From: a virus | Direction: 5' to 3' (one strand) | Length of the DNA stretch: 51,142 bases | Virus record (IMG/VR): IMGVR_UViG_3300032083_001792 | Span: 1 to 51,142 of that record | Shown: in pieces, positions 7,480 to 19,000 of the stretch | Numbering within the stretch: position 1 is the stretch's first letter | Layout of the letters: each line of letters begins with the position of its first letter | Program-made: the position numbers and the translations under genes | Notes under the pieces: model-generated | Seen by the model: the letters and a program-made list of their open reading frames with translations, nothing else | Databases searched by the model: none | Told to the model about the DNA's origin: nothing

Positions 7480-9678
7480 TTGATTAAGATGCCAAGCACA
7501 GTGTATAAGGGAGATTTAGCAGAAGTATCATTTGCACCGGAGGTTGGTATGAAAATTAGAGTCGGTACTGCTTCTACTGCTGATGTAGGTATGACTATTT
7601 CTACATTGGATAATATAACGATATTAGCATTTAAAGCAGAAGTAAATACTACTTTATTTCAATCAGCAATTACTTTTACTGATGCTACTTGCGACACTAA
7701 TCATACATCCGGTTTATCGGATGGTGTCTCAACCAGTGTGAAACATATTACTATGGACTCAACTGCGGCTTTGCGAGTAGGTATGGGAGTAAGTGGTACA
7801 GGTATTGCAACAAACAGCATAATAACAAAAATTAACAGTAATACAGTATTTACCGTTGATTTAGCCACCACTGCTACCAATTCCGACCAAACTTTGACTT
7901 TTTCAGCAACCAATTTAAAATATCCAAAAAACATGTTGGTCGGCTCTCAATTAGTTTGGACCACTGCTGGTGGAACTGGTAGTGATGATATTGTAGTGGG
8001 TGATTTACCCGATACTGGTAACGGTGGTCGTATGTTTACTATTGTAGAAAACAACGGTTGTTCTATCAAAATTACACCGGCCATGACTACTCCCGACATT
8101 ACTACAGTTGGACCGGGTAATATATTTGAAATCCTACCTTACAAAACACCACCAATGGATATAGGAATGACTCAAGCCACAGTAGCCGCACCGGGTACTG
8201 AATCAGTCAAAACAGACCAATTTTTAGGTATTGCTACGGCTCTTACGCTACCGGAAACTAAAGTGGATTTGAAGCGATACCATGTTGTAGGGCTTGGTCG
8301 AGATGTAAGTGTACAAGTTCCGGGCAAACTTACCAATGAAGGTGGGTCGTTTGAAGTCGCTATGCATTCTGCTCGATGGCTTAAGTACTGTCTTGGACAT
8401 GAATTATTAAGTAAATTACAAAGTTCACTTGCCAGTGATGTAACACTTGCTCTTGGTTCGGCTTCTCATGCCGGTCAATCACATATTGTTCTTAACTCTC
8501 ACGACGCTCAAGTTGCTGTAGGTACTTATATTGAGATTCAAGACCCTACAGAAGTTCCTATTGTAAGCGACCATGAACCCGAAACAAGTTCGGCTGAATG
8601 GGATGGAACACTGACTGACTTTGATTTTGATTTGGCGCAAACAAATGAAATACGAAGGGTAATCGGAGTTTCGGAGGACACAGGCGACCATACGGTTTAC
8701 TTAGACGAACCTTTGAGTTATCCTCATGATTCGGGTAGGGTAGTTGAAGTGCGAATCATTAGCGACGCTGATACAAACCCTGTAGCAATTGGAACTGACA
8801 ATACTATCACTGACCCAGTTACACATTTACTTTTTTCAAGAACTACTCAACCATCATTTGCTCTTGAAGTATCGCAACGCCGCCGTGATATTGACTCAAA
8901 TGCTGGTAGTACTGATGGTGGAGTTAATGACTCAAAGGAATTAACTCGTGTTTTCCGTGGTTGTAAGGTTACAGACTTTACCATGACAACCGACAACGAT
9001 GCGGCACTGCGCCTTGCTGTTAATTTTAATGCGGCTCTTTGCTACACTGATACTGGTCGTTTAGAGGCAACACCACTTACACGATATTCCGCTAATCGTA
9101 TGTTTGACGACACCGCTAATACAGAAGCAAAGCGTCTTCAATCGGGTATTGGTAAGGGAACACAGAAACCATTTATGTTTTACAATGGTAGTATCACATT
9201 GGCTGGACAACAAGTTGCTCAAGTTATGAACTTCTCATTAACAGGACAAACAGGTATGCAAGCATTTCATACTATCAACGGCCACTATCAAGCAAGTTCG
9301 GCTTATGGCGACCAAGTACCATTTGCTGGTGCAAGAAACGCAAATCTCATGGTTGAAGGTCAAACATCGTATGAAATGACTATGGAGATTGCAGTTGATG
9401 ACCCCCTTTTCTATCATAAAATGCGTACAGGAACCGAGTTTAGTGTGCATGGTGAAAACAATTCAACTACCAACCAAATCCGTATAATTTTTGAAAAGAA
9501 TAAAATTGGTAGTACTGCTGACGGTGATACCGAAAAAATGGTGCTATTGATTGATGATTATTACATCATTGAAGCACCGCTACAAATCCCCGAAGACAAA
9601 GGTGTAGTAAAATCCACATTGAAAATTATGCCAAAGGCTATCAAGGTCTTGGCTCGTGATACTATTGCAAAGTATTGA
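7480..9678 (+). CDS. Major tail tube protein with inserted repeat domain
   Basis: A 732-residue beta-rich protein in the tail tube slot between the terminator-like gene and the tail assembly chaperones. Residues about 66-142 are an inserted domain (FTDATCD, then MDSTAALRVGMGVSGTGI, ending TLTFSA) that occurs five more times in the giant protein at 13031. The C-terminal half (GKGTQKPFMFYNGSITLAGQ and later YEMTMEIAVDDPLFYHKMR) reads like a tail tube domain that appears to compare two states of one fold. At 732 residues it is much longer than typical tube proteins (150-300), so part may decorate the tail surface. ATG 7489 (MPSTVYKGD) is a possible alternative start. Confidence 0.6.
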   Translation: MIKMPSTVYKGDLAEVSFAPEVGMKIRVGTASTADVGMTISTLDNITILAFKAEVNTTLFQSAITFTDATCDTNHTSGLSDGVSTSVKHITMDSTAALRVGMGVSGTGIATNSIITKINSNTVFTVDLATTATNSDQTLTFSATNLKYPKNMLVGSQLVWTTAGGTGSDDIVVGDLPDTGNGGRMFTIVENNGCSIKITPAMTTPDITTVGPGNIFEILPYKTPPMDIGMTQATVAAPGTESVKTDQFLGIATALTLPETKVDLKRYHVVGLGRDVSVQVPGKLTNEGGSFEVAMHSARWLKYCLGHELLSKLQSSLASDVTLALGSASHAGQSHIVLNSHDAQVAVGTYIEIQDPTEVPIVSDHEPETSSAEWDGTLTDFDFDLAQTNEIRRVIGVSEDTGDHTVYLDEPLSYPHDSGRVVEVRIISDADTNPVAIGTDNTITDPVTHLLFSRTTQPSFALEVSQRRRDIDSNAGSTDGGVNDSKELTRVFRGCKVTDFTMTTDNDAALRLAVNFNAALCYTDTGRLEATPLTRYSANRMFDDTANTEAKRLQSGIGKGTQKPFMFYNGSITLAGQQVAQVMNFSLTGQTGMQAFHTINGHYQASSAYGDQVPFAGARNANLMVEGQTSYEMTMEIAVDDPLFYHKMRTGTEFSVHGENNSTTNQIRIIFEKNKIGSTADGDTEKMVLLIDDYYIIEAPLQIPEDKGVVKSTLKIMPKAIKVLARDTIAKY
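7675..7905 (+). repeat. Repeat domain copy A (in tail tube gene)
   Basis: First of six copies of a module of about 65-75 residues with the core STAxLxxGMxVxGTGI. It lies inside the tail tube protein. Confidence 0.75.
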
Positions 9679-9687
9679 GGTGAAAAC

Positions 9688-10173
9688 ATGAAGCAATCAC
9701 TACAACAATACCGCCGCCTCGGACCAGTTGGATATGCCAAGTGGGTGATTAAGGCAAACGGTCTTGACTTAGTGGAGACTGATATTGATTGCGCTTCAAA
9801 TCACACCATTCACGCCGCTGTTGCTGACATCCTCAACAACCCCGTTGAAGTAGTCGAAGAAGAAATTAACCCACTGGTGCAAGAAGAAGCACCATCCCCC
9901 TTCGTCGTTGACGAAGTACAATACGATTCCCTTACTGTCGCTGAATTGCGAAAACTATGTAAAGAACGAGGCTTGCCTGTTTATGGCACTAAAGCCGAGA
10001 TAGTTTTGCGACTCAACCAAGACGACGAGGGTGTGACTGACGGCCCTACCGAAGAGGTAGCCCCCGAAGAAACGCCGGATGCCCCCACCGAAGAGGTGGC
10101 CGCACCCAATGGAAGTGAAATAGATGAGCAAGAAACAAGTAGTGATGAACAAGAGCCTATTATTGAAGAATGA
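9688..10173 (+). CDS. SAP-domain protein with acidic tail
   Basis: A 161-residue protein. Residues about 76-112 (YDSLTVAELRKLCKERGL then GTKAEIVLRL) are a clear SAP domain, a helix-loop-helix that binds DNA. The N-terminal part (LQQYRRLGPVGYAKWVI) is a short basic helix. The last 45 residues are very acidic with two repeats of PTEEVA. A SAP protein between the tail tube and tail chaperones is unusual; an acidic tail could mask binding sites or guide assembly. Its end overlaps the next gene by about 50 bases. Confidence 0.7.
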   Translation: MKQSLQQYRRLGPVGYAKWVIKANGLDLVETDIDCASNHTIHAAVADILNNPVEVVEEEINPLVQEEAPSPFVVDEVQYDSLTVAELRKLCKERGLPVYGTKAEIVLRLNQDDEGVTDGPTEEVAPEETPDAPTEEVAAPNGSEIDEQETSSDEQEPIIEE

Positions 10174-10498
10174 CGATGTTACCAAGCACACGATTCGGGT
10201 TGACCCCGATGACGAAAGTGCCGTAATTGAAGTATGGGTTCGTGAAATATCATTCCTTGACATCCAAGCCGCCGCACAAGAAATGTTCCTTGTATCAAAC
10301 GGCGATGTAGCATTGAACTTGAAAGGCTACTGGCAATTCGCATTCACCCATTGGGTCACTAAAACTAATCCATCCTTGACTACAGAAGAAATGCTGTCTC
10401 TCAAGGGTTATGTCGGTGAGCAACTCTCCAAAGTGCTACCGCAACCTAATGAGATGGCGGAGGCTTTGCAAGGGGGGTTTACGAAGCCGACCGAGTGA
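10124..10498 (+). CDS. Tail assembly chaperone, short product (gpG-like)
   Basis: A 124-residue protein in the classic slot between tail tube and tape measure. Beta strands at the N-terminus (IEVWVREISFLDI) are followed by helices, as in gpG-type tail chaperones. The start is ATG 10124 or, more simply, ATG 10145 (MNKSLLLKND). Its stop overlaps a GTG in the -1 frame, and a GGGGGGTTT run lies 18 bases upstream of the stop, suggesting a fused longer product. Confidence 0.6.
   Translation: MSKKQVVMNKSLLLKNDDVTKHTIRVDPDDESAVIEVWVREISFLDIQAAAQEMFLVSNGDVALNLKGYWQFAFTHWVTKTNPSLTTEEMLSLKGYVGEQLSKVLPQPNEMAEALQGGFTKPTE
10472..10480 (+). other. Candidate -1 frameshift site
   Basis: GGGGGGTTT is read CAA GGG GGG TTT in frame 0, near the end of the short chaperone gene. 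Slipping back one base lets a Gly tRNA re-pair with GGG. The -1 frame is open from 10453 through the whole of the next gene, so a shift here gives one fused protein. Lambda G/GT and many other tail chaperone pairs work this way. Confidence 0.55.
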
Positions 10499-10779
10499 GG
10501 GTCGAGAAGTTTCTTCGTAAGGATAAAATTGACAGTGAAAGTGATTTAACAACTCAAGTAGAACTTTGGGCTTATACAATCGCTAAACATTATTCAATAT
10601 CCTTGCTTGAAGTTTACTCAATGCCCCCTCGGTTATTCAAGCAATCACTCGTTTGGGCGATGGTTGCAACCGAAGAAGAGAAAAAGAAAACCGAACATAG
10701 CAAACAACAGGCGAAGGCAGGTGACAGGGAGATGGTAAGTTTGGATTACTCGTTTTTGGATTGGGAGGGTACTGAATGA
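10495..10779 (+). CDS. Tail assembly chaperone, T-like extension
   Basis: A 94-residue helical protein (VELWAYTIAKHYSISLLEVY, then MPPRLFKQSLVWAM). The only initiation site is GTG overlapping the previous stop, with no good ribosome binding site, so it is more likely made as the C-terminal part of a frameshift fusion, as gpT is in gpGT. The GT form recruits the tape measure protein and tube subunits during tail assembly. The stop overlaps the tape measure start (ATGA). Confidence 0.6.
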   Translation: MRVEKFLRKDKIDSESDLTTQVELWAYTIAKHYSISLLEVYSMPPRLFKQSLVWAMVATEEEKKKTEHSKQQAKAGDREMVSLDYSFLDWEGTE

Positions 10780-11090
10780 CACTCTTAGCCACCCTCGCCT
10801 CCATGTCAACGATGGTAAACAGCATCGGACCAGCGTTCAAAGGTATAGGCCAAATTGCAAAGAAAATGTTCAGCGACCTCAAAACATTCGTTAATGATAA
10901 GTTCATCAAGCCACTCAAAGAGCAACTCGACGGCATCAAAGAATGGTGGGGTGGATTCAAGGAGACTGTCATTGAAAAGTGGCAAGGTATCAAGGATTTT
11001 ATTAGCGACAATGTAGTTGCACCCATACAAGAAAAATGGCAGGGTATCATGGACTTCATTAGTGATACTGTAGTTGACCCTGTACAATAA
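10776..11090 (+). CDS. Tape measure protein, N-terminal part (cut by in-frame TAA)
   Basis: The first 104 residues of a small tape measure protein. It starts in an ATGA overlap with the tail chaperone. It contains tandem repeats of 18-19 residues such as EKWQGIKDFISDNVVAPIQ, predicted as amphipathic helices. The frame ends at TAA 11088-11090, yet the same repeat pattern resumes immediately after it in the same frame. The full frame (10776-11813) would encode 345 residues. Confidence 0.7.
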   Translation: MTLLATLASMSTMVNSIGPAFKGIGQIAKKMFSDLKTFVNDKFIKPLKEQLDGIKEWWGGFKETVIEKWQGIKDFISDNVVAPIQEKWQGIMDFISDTVVDPVQ

Positions 11091-11102
11091 AAATGGAATG
11101 GG

Positions 11103-11813
11103 TTGAAGGAATGGTTTGGTGGACTTAAGGATTCAGTTGTTGAAAAGTTTACTACGATTAGAGACTTCATTATGGACAAAGTAGTTGGCCCTGTTATGGC
11201 AAAATGGGAGGCGTTTAAGGGTAAAATTACAGGTCTTAAGTCGAGTGCAATCACTACATTTGGTAGCATTAGAGATACTATAACAGGTGTTTTAATTAAT
11301 TTATGGGATGCAATACCCACCATACCGGATTTTTTAACTCTCGATTATTGGAAAGGGCTTGCTAAAGACATCGGTGCTTCGTTAAGCGGTATCGGTGATT
11401 CAATTATTAGTGGTATTAAGACGGGTATCAACGCTCTCATTGGTTTGTTTAACGACCTATTGGCGGGTATCAACTTCAATAAAACTGTAACCAACCCCTT
11501 TACCGGTACAGAATATTCATTCGGAGTTGATTTGTCCGACTGGCAAATACCTCAATTAGCCAAAGGTGGTATCGTCAACAAGCCTACACTCGCTATGATT
11601 GGTGAGGATGGGCCGGAGGCGGTTGTTCCCCTAAGCCAGCGCAACAACCCCGGTGGGGCTGGTATGGGCGGTGGTACATACAACATCACCGTCAACGCCG
11701 GAGGCATTACAGACCGCACAGACAAGAGAGCATTAGCAAGGGAGATTGGTAACATGATTCAACAAGAACTCGCTCGCAGTATTGGCGGCTCAACCATGAG
11801 AGGGCGATACTGA
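11103..11813 (+). CDS. Tape measure protein, C-terminal part
   Basis: In frame with the upstream fragment. The repeats continue (KEWFGGLKDSVVEKF, TTIRDFIMDKVVGPVM), followed by a hydrophobic segment (IISGIKTGINALIGLFND) and the conserved tape measure end LAKGGIVNKPTLAMIGEDG followed by PEAVVPL, then a Gly-rich loop. Only TTG 11103 or a later ATG at 11172 could restart translation here, and neither has a good ribosome binding site. It is best read as the rest of one tape measure gene with a nonsense codon. Confidence 0.7.
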   Translation: MKEWFGGLKDSVVEKFTTIRDFIMDKVVGPVMAKWEAFKGKITGLKSSAITTFGSIRDTITGVLINLWDAIPTIPDFLTLDYWKGLAKDIGASLSGIGDSIISGIKTGINALIGLFNDLLAGINFNKTVTNPFTGTEYSFGVDLSDWQIPQLAKGGIVNKPTLAMIGEDGPEAVVPLSQRNNPGGAGMGGGTYNITVNAGGITDRTDKRALAREIGNMIQQELARSIGGSTMRGRY

Positions 11814-13021
11814 TGCCGACAAACATTCCTGTTCGATTGGTGCGTAAAGACGGTGGATTGATACCGCTAAATGTTACCACGCTTACACTGGATGTTGACC
11901 GTAGTATCAACCCGCATACCATACCCTTTGCTGGTGGTGAGCGTTTTGCTTTTGATTTGAACATGGCTAAAGCGGTTATTCTTTTAGAAGGTGTCATCAC
12001 AGATGATGATTTAGTAAGTGTAGAACTCGGTAGAAGTGCAAAAGCAAGTATTGATTTTTCCACCACTGGTACAGAAGAGGTTTACAGTACTGTGTCGGGT
12101 AGAACAAACAATATCCATCAACCGTTTGTTGGTAGTACATTAACAGCATTGGTGGCAGGATTAACTGCTGATGATTTTGCAGATACAGGCATACCTCAAC
12201 TTACTATACAAGCAAAAGACGGAACTTCTTACATAATTTTCTTTATCAAATCCAATACTACATACGGGTATGATTTAGGTAGTAGTGGTAAATATCATGT
12301 TTCGATAGGACAGGCTGATGGCACTATGCGTACAGCCGCCGATATTGCTGGATATTTAAGAGATTTAATCAACAGCAGTGCAAATAGTAATGCTCTTAGT
12401 AGTAGATTTACGGCTACAAGAGTTGACTCTACCAATACAGACGAAGCAGACACCACCGTAGTTATTACCCTTGATACAACGGGTAGAGATAACGGTAATA
12501 ATACACCTACTTGGACCGCTAAAAACCGTGACCCACCACTTTCGGAGTTTTTTACAGGAGGTGTTGATACTACTTCGGAGTTTACAAGTATGAGTGCGGG
12601 TGACAAAGTAATGTCGCTTTACGCTACACTTAACAATTCCAATGACGGTGGTTCTATTGTACCTGTAGTAGCAGGGGCGCAATATGCACAACAAGTGTTT
12701 ACAGGTGGTAGTAAATTAAACAAAAAATACGGTGATTACATAAAAGGTATTCAAATACCGTTTAATTCAACCGTTAATAATACAACAGGTGACAAATATG
12801 TGGCGAAAAACTTCTTTATGCCTACTGGTCCATTTCACGACATAGATTCAAAACATCCAAATAAAGCCAAGGATGCTTCTTCAAGAGTAGTAAATCCAAA
12901 CGCTACTGGTGATAAAGCATTCATTAAAGGTACGGTAACTAAAGCCACTTTTGTACAATTAGGTGGCGAGCCTATCTATCAATTTAACATTCAATTTGTT
13001 CCTGTAGAACATATCATATGA
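11813..13021 (+). CDS. Distal tail-like protein with inserted beta domain
   Basis: A 402-residue beta-rich protein directly after the tape measure, starting in a one-base TGATG overlap. The N-terminal 65 residues (IPVRLVRKDGGLIPLNV) and the C-terminal 80 (FIKGTVTKATFVQLGGEPIY) look like two halves of one tail-tip domain separated by a Thr/Ser-rich insertion. Position between tape measure and adhesin suggests a distal tail or baseplate attachment protein. No catalytic motif seen. Confidence 0.5.
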   Translation: MPTNIPVRLVRKDGGLIPLNVTTLTLDVDRSINPHTIPFAGGERFAFDLNMAKAVILLEGVITDDDLVSVELGRSAKASIDFSTTGTEEVYSTVSGRTNNIHQPFVGSTLTALVAGLTADDFADTGIPQLTIQAKDGTSYIIFFIKSNTTYGYDLGSSGKYHVSIGQADGTMRTAADIAGYLRDLINSSANSNALSSRFTATRVDSTNTDEADTTVVITLDTTGRDNGNNTPTWTAKNRDPPLSEFFTGGVDTTSEFTSMSAGDKVMSLYATLNNSNDGGSIVPVVAGAQYAQQVFTGGSKLNKKYGDYIKGIQIPFNSTVNNTTGDKYVAKNFFMPTGPFHDIDSKHPNKAKDASSRVVNPNATGDKAFIKGTVTKATFVQLGGEPIYQFNIQFVPVEHII

Positions 13022-13030
13022 GGTGTAATT

Positions 13031-16000
13031 ATGGTAGGGATAGGTAGAACAAGTAACGCTTTCTTTTTTGATGGTGTTACTGATTCAATACTTATCCCTC
13101 AAGGTAACTTTACCAGCGTAGGGCCAGCACGAGATATACTTGGGAAAACAAGTAGAGGTGCTGACGAGTTTACACATATCAATTCCATCATGGATGATAG
13201 TTTTGTTATCGAAGCGTGGGTAGTACCGGACTGTGGTGGTATAGTCGCACACCGTGATGAACAATTTACTCTTGAGTTTGGTACAGTAGATACACCCGGC
13301 CCTGCTAAGTTTACTGTACAATTAAAAACACGAAGTGGTATGAATGCTGTTTCTTTAAGCACAGCCAAGGCTACATCAACACGATGGGATGGAGTGGTTT
13401 ACCCACCGCAAGAAGTAGGTGGAATACATGATACCTACAATAGATACTTGAAAGACAATACCGCTTACAACGATGCTACAAATCTCAATTTCAAACACCG
13501 TGGATTGTATCATGTAGTAGCAGGAGTTACAGCGGGTTCTGTTTTTTTGTATGTCAACGGACATGTTGTAGCAACGCAAGAAATTGACATTGAAAGTAGA
13601 ATAGCAGACTCAACAGCACATGTGTACATCGGTGGTAAAGGTGGAGAGTTTAGAGGGGCTATCGAGGCTATCCACTTTAACAGTGAGTTCGATTCGCAAA
13701 TGGCTGTAAGTACTGTACCTGTCAACAGTGATACAACAAAAGGTATGTATCGCTTTGAAGAACCACTGGATATTGTAGAAGAATCCTATGACTTTAACGC
13801 CTTTACTGTAGCCGCTGATGGTACGACAACTACCATTACCGTAGCCGCTACTGACGCTCAAGCCCTCATTGCTCGCTTGACCGGTAAGCCGTATGACAGC
13901 ACCAGTGCTACAACTACATTCACAGCCACTCCTTACAGTATGGGTAACTACAAAGTTACCGATTTTGCCACCACACCCGGCACAGAAGCGACACTCGCTA
14001 TACCTCATACTCCATACAACATTCTCATCAATCCGGGTTCTATTAACCGGAATACGGAAAAACCAAACGCTTCTCCGCCGGAAAGAGCAAGAATAGAGTC
14101 AATAAACGGTTCTACTGGGGTAATTACAGTAAGTAGTATTCACATTGATTTTAACATTAGTGGGGGTAAGCGGGGGCTATTACATTCCCGTACTGCTGAT
14201 ATTGACAACTACTTTGTCGTTGTAAATGCTGATTTGTTGATTGATAATGGAACAGGTAAGCCGTATCAACCTCCACACTACGGTAGTCAAATATTTGATA
14301 AAACAGGCCAAATGGTGATTGATGAGAGTAACTTTTCGCAACACGCATTAGTGTACTCTACTCAAATGGCTACTACTGATAATTCACCAAGCAACCCGTT
14401 TGCTGTTTCTTGGCCTTCTACATTGGATGTTTTGTATCAAGTAGGACACAGTGGGCGACATAGATATTCTCATATCACAGGTCATGAGTATATGCGCCGT
14501 TATCCTCAACCCGCATACCTCTCAATAGACCAAATCATGGGTGGAACGGCAGATGTTGTTGAAATGGGATATGACAGTAATACAAAGGGTATTGCTGATT
14601 TGTTTGCAATGAACGCTCTATCCGACTTCTATGAAGAAAGTACACAGGTGACAGTGGCTAATTTTATCAATTCGACACCTGCAACTTTTGTAGTGTCAAA
14701 TGGTTTAGCAGAAAGTAAAGAGCAAGCCATTGCCATTGGTGGTACAAACTTTGATTACCGCCCATTTATGCTAAAAGGTCCAGTACCGGAGTTTGAAGGT
14801 GACATCAATGATGATACACGGTTGTATCATTTGCGACCGGAAAGTGTAAGCCGTATTGCTTTACTCAAAGTTCCTACTCTTCAAACCACGCATGACCTTG
14901 CACCGTATGTTGAGATACACTACAATGCAATTGATTTAACAGGGGTAAGTATGAATAAAACAACACCTTGTTTGATGATAGAAAAAACTGTACCAAGTGG
15001 TAATTTTGTCTTGACTGGCTCAACAACGGTGCTTGATGTCATTGAGGCAGACTTAGCCGATGCTACAAAAGACACCACATTGTTTGCACCCGGTGGCCTC
15101 ATTATGACAGGTAACAGTCAAACGACCACTACACATCATTTAGAGACAGAACATTCGTTAATCGGTGATAATACCGGAGGATATGAACTTGACAGTGAAG
15201 TAGATTTTAGCCGCTGTCCTGTCAATTATACGCCACCGAGTAATGCTACAACAGACGGTAATACAACACCTCAATACCTCACAGCATCACATAATAACGG
15301 TGTACATGATTCAGCATATCATAAATTATGTATAGAACCAAATGCTGATAATTCTGTTAAAAATATGACTGAAATAGGTTTACAATCTATTAAACCGGCG
15401 GCTGTAACCAACACTGGTACAGGAGTATTTGATGAAGGCTCGACCTCCGATGCAAGTAATAATTTTGAGATGTTTGACATCATAGATAATGTCGTCTATA
15501 ATACACACGAGTATTCCGGTATTATATTTGTTCAGCCATCCGACAGAACCCGAACAAATCAGTTATCAAAAATGCGTACAAATCAAACAGAAGGTAACTC
15601 ACCAAGTATCGCATCGTTACTGTATCTAATGAGCCGCACTCGTATTCGCTCAATAAAAGAAGACGAAGACCCCGGTACAAATGAAAAAACCGTCACTGTA
15701 TTGGCGACAGGTATCGCAGAAGGACTCGCTAATCAAAATGTCAACATCACCGGTAGCGGCTCACCGGATTCGCACATCGTCAAAGAGATTGAGCCAAACG
15801 CCCCTGTAGTCACTGTCACACTTGGCGGGCCGGGACAGGGTGCGATTAACACCAAACCTACCTATGACCCAAGCCCACTAATGCGATTGCCCGGCTCAAC
15901 CCGCCGTAGTTGCGCTGTACGAACCATCAGTGTAAATGCCGATGCCAGTCGTAAGTATATTTCAGTTCAACCAATTAACAATTTATCTACCGATATGGCC

Positions 16001-19000
16001 TCATGGGGTACATACTGTTTTCCAAAAGTGGGTCGTGTTTACCTTGAAGACGGTTCAAGTGCCGCTTATACTCAAAAAACCGGTAGCGGTTTTGTTTTTT
16101 CAAATACGGATGCAATAACCAATCGAACTTATTTGGATGCTAATGGTGTAGCATATGCAAGTCTAAGAGCATGGTTAAACGGTGTAAACTTAATCAATAA
16201 TGCAAATGAAGACGAATACCCATTATCTACTGTTTTTTACAACGACCCACACTTTGCTGATGAAAACCTGTGTGATGATGGTAGTACTGTTAATGATAGA
16301 ATGTTTCAAAGTATGGACACTGTGAATCATGATTATCAATTAGGTACGCAATATGCCAGCACTCGTGCAATGGTTGAGATACCTATTTTCCCAAAACAAT
16401 TTTTCGACCATGCACCTACTGGTATTTTCCCCGGACCGGATAACAGTATGAAAATACACCTTGATGCAACATACACAGCCCATTCATGGAATCCTACTCC
16501 TGTCGGTCGTCGGGCAAACGATATTGCCGTAAGTGACCGTAACGCACATTCGGCATATGGGTTCAACGCAAACAGCAACGACCATGTATCGTCTGCTACA
16601 ATTACTCAAATCGTAACTTATACGACCCACACTGACCTATATGTTTCACACCCAAAGTTATTCCCAAGTGCTGAATCAGCGGAGAATGAGCATCGAAATA
16701 TGAAGGATGTGACACGCTATCGTCGTGTTTTCTTGTCGAATAACCAATGGGGTATTTACCAAAATGACCCTGCTACTGACGGCTATATTCGCATTCCAAC
16801 ATCATTTAGTACAGCCCCTACTCCCGATACATTTGACGGTGGTTTTTCGGAGGATTTCTTTGCAGATGCTACTGTAGGTGCATTGGTGTATGTAGCCGGT
16901 GGTTATCGAAACGAAACACTTGTCCCTATCGCTTCGGATGTTACAACACCATCATCCGACTTAGAGAATCGCTCACCTTACTATCACGACCCCGCCAACA
17001 TGCAAACTCAAGGCGGCAACCTCGATTACGGATTGCGTCAATATGTAAGCGCAGTAGAGTTCAAAGAAGGACCGCTTACCAATCCTCACGCCCCTCGTAT
17101 AGAATCTAAGACCGCCTCCGCTACTATAATTGATGCGAGTCAAGCGTTTGGTTTGTTGACAATCACAGTTGATGATTCGTCAAACTTTCCCGATATACCG
17201 TGGACTCGTGACGCTTCTAATGGGATTTCTTTTGCAACTGGTGATATGATATACAGTGCTGAAATCATTCAAGGAGATACAATTACCGAAGTATTTTATT
17301 ACGGCAATATAGACTTTCTTCGACCAAACACAATTTTGTGCGTAATAAGTGATGGTTCTACTTTAACTAATTTAGTGGGTGCGACATTACAAATAAAAAA
17401 AGCAGGTCACGGTATATTTAACGAGCCGTATCTATCTGCGGCGAGTGAGATAGATGTAAGCACATTTAGACCAACTGTAAGCGGTGAAATATGGACTTTT
17501 AAGGCCGATGTAGGTGATATTGGTGGTGCAACTACACTTTCAGTAGCCCCCGCTACTGCTTACCTTATGCCTCAAGCAAATACTGTTGGTATGAACCTAA
17601 GACCGGGTGATGATATATACCGTGAAGCGGCTGGTGATGCAACAGAAATTGATTACATTGGTAGAGTAGCATACTATGAATCACCGTATGCTGGTAGTGG
17701 ACACGCTACAAACACAGTAATCACACTTGAAACTTTTACACTCGCCAGTTCAATTACTGCCTCCGATAAAACCGTCACTGTTTCCGACACTACGAGATTG
17801 CGTAAAGGTATGGCTATCACAGGTACAGGTATAGATACTGGTGCGGTTATTAACAGCATTACCAATGCGACTACATTTGAAATGAGTCATAATCCTACGA
17901 GTAGTGGTACAACTACTCCTACACTTACTTTCGGTGCTAATGCACATGCTATTGCGGTTAATGATAAATTACGCATATTTGCAGGTACGGTTTTAGAAAC
18001 AGACCCCGACGCTGTACTTAATCGTACATGGTTAAACCCTTATGCTCAAGGAGGGCTACGCAACGGTGATACGGTATGGATGAACATGACTATGAATAAC
18101 CCTCATGCTGTTGAAGGGTTATTTGCAAAGTCTCGTGGTGTACTAAATCAGTACCAAGTATGGAGTGGTTTTAATGGAGGAAAGGGTGCTTTAGCGACTC
18201 GACCTCGTGATTCTATACCACTTGAAAACTTCTTAATCGGGGATTCATGTCTTGAAACAGCCAACAATTTTGTTCAACATGTAAACAAAACTATTGAATT
18301 AAATTACGAATCAATGGGACTATCATCATCTCAAGCACCGACTGTTGCTTACCTTGACCCTTATCTCGCTACCAAAGGCCATGCACGAGTTTTAATGTTC
18401 GATGTAGCACACGACCGTGAGTTCATCGCATTCCATGATTTACATATGCAGGTTCAATCGAGTGCCGCTACACCACATATTGGGTTTGGTCGGCACATTG
18501 TAACCGCTACAGGTGTTACAAATCTCGATAATTTTATCATAAATCAAAATGGTGGTGCGCCGCATTACTTTACCACTCAAATAGATGTAGCAAATGGATT
18601 TCCCAGTGAAAACCCATTTATTCGTCGTACTCAACAGTCTAAGTTTATTGAAAGTGCATATGTGCATAATATTGCCGCTTACAATGATTACAGTCATGTA
18701 ACTGAAAATCCAACTATTGCGGGTGTAAGTGTTACAAATAACAACCAACATTTGATGGGTAAAGCACACGGTCATTATGTTCAAACAGGTATAATGACAA
18801 ACGATATTGCTGATAGTACATTACCTCGTTTAGAACCAGCAGTTGCATCTGCATACTGGGCTGACAGAAAACATAAATTATCTAAGAAACTATTGGATAA
18901 TCAACAATCTCCGTTGATTAGAAGTCTTAAATTAAGTCGAAGTAGTAATAACCCTGCGACTTATTCTTTGCGTGACAGTAGTACATTGATGGACACACCG

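Noticed and set aside
10637-11323. Long - strand frame (228 codons) opposite the tape measure gene
   Set aside because: It is a shadow of the repetitive coding sequence on the + strand; no ribosome binding site, low-complexity product, and the + strand gene has clear motifs.
11103-11813. Reading the second tape measure part as an independent gene
   Set aside because: Same frame as the upstream part, repeats continue across the stop, and only a weak TTG start exists.
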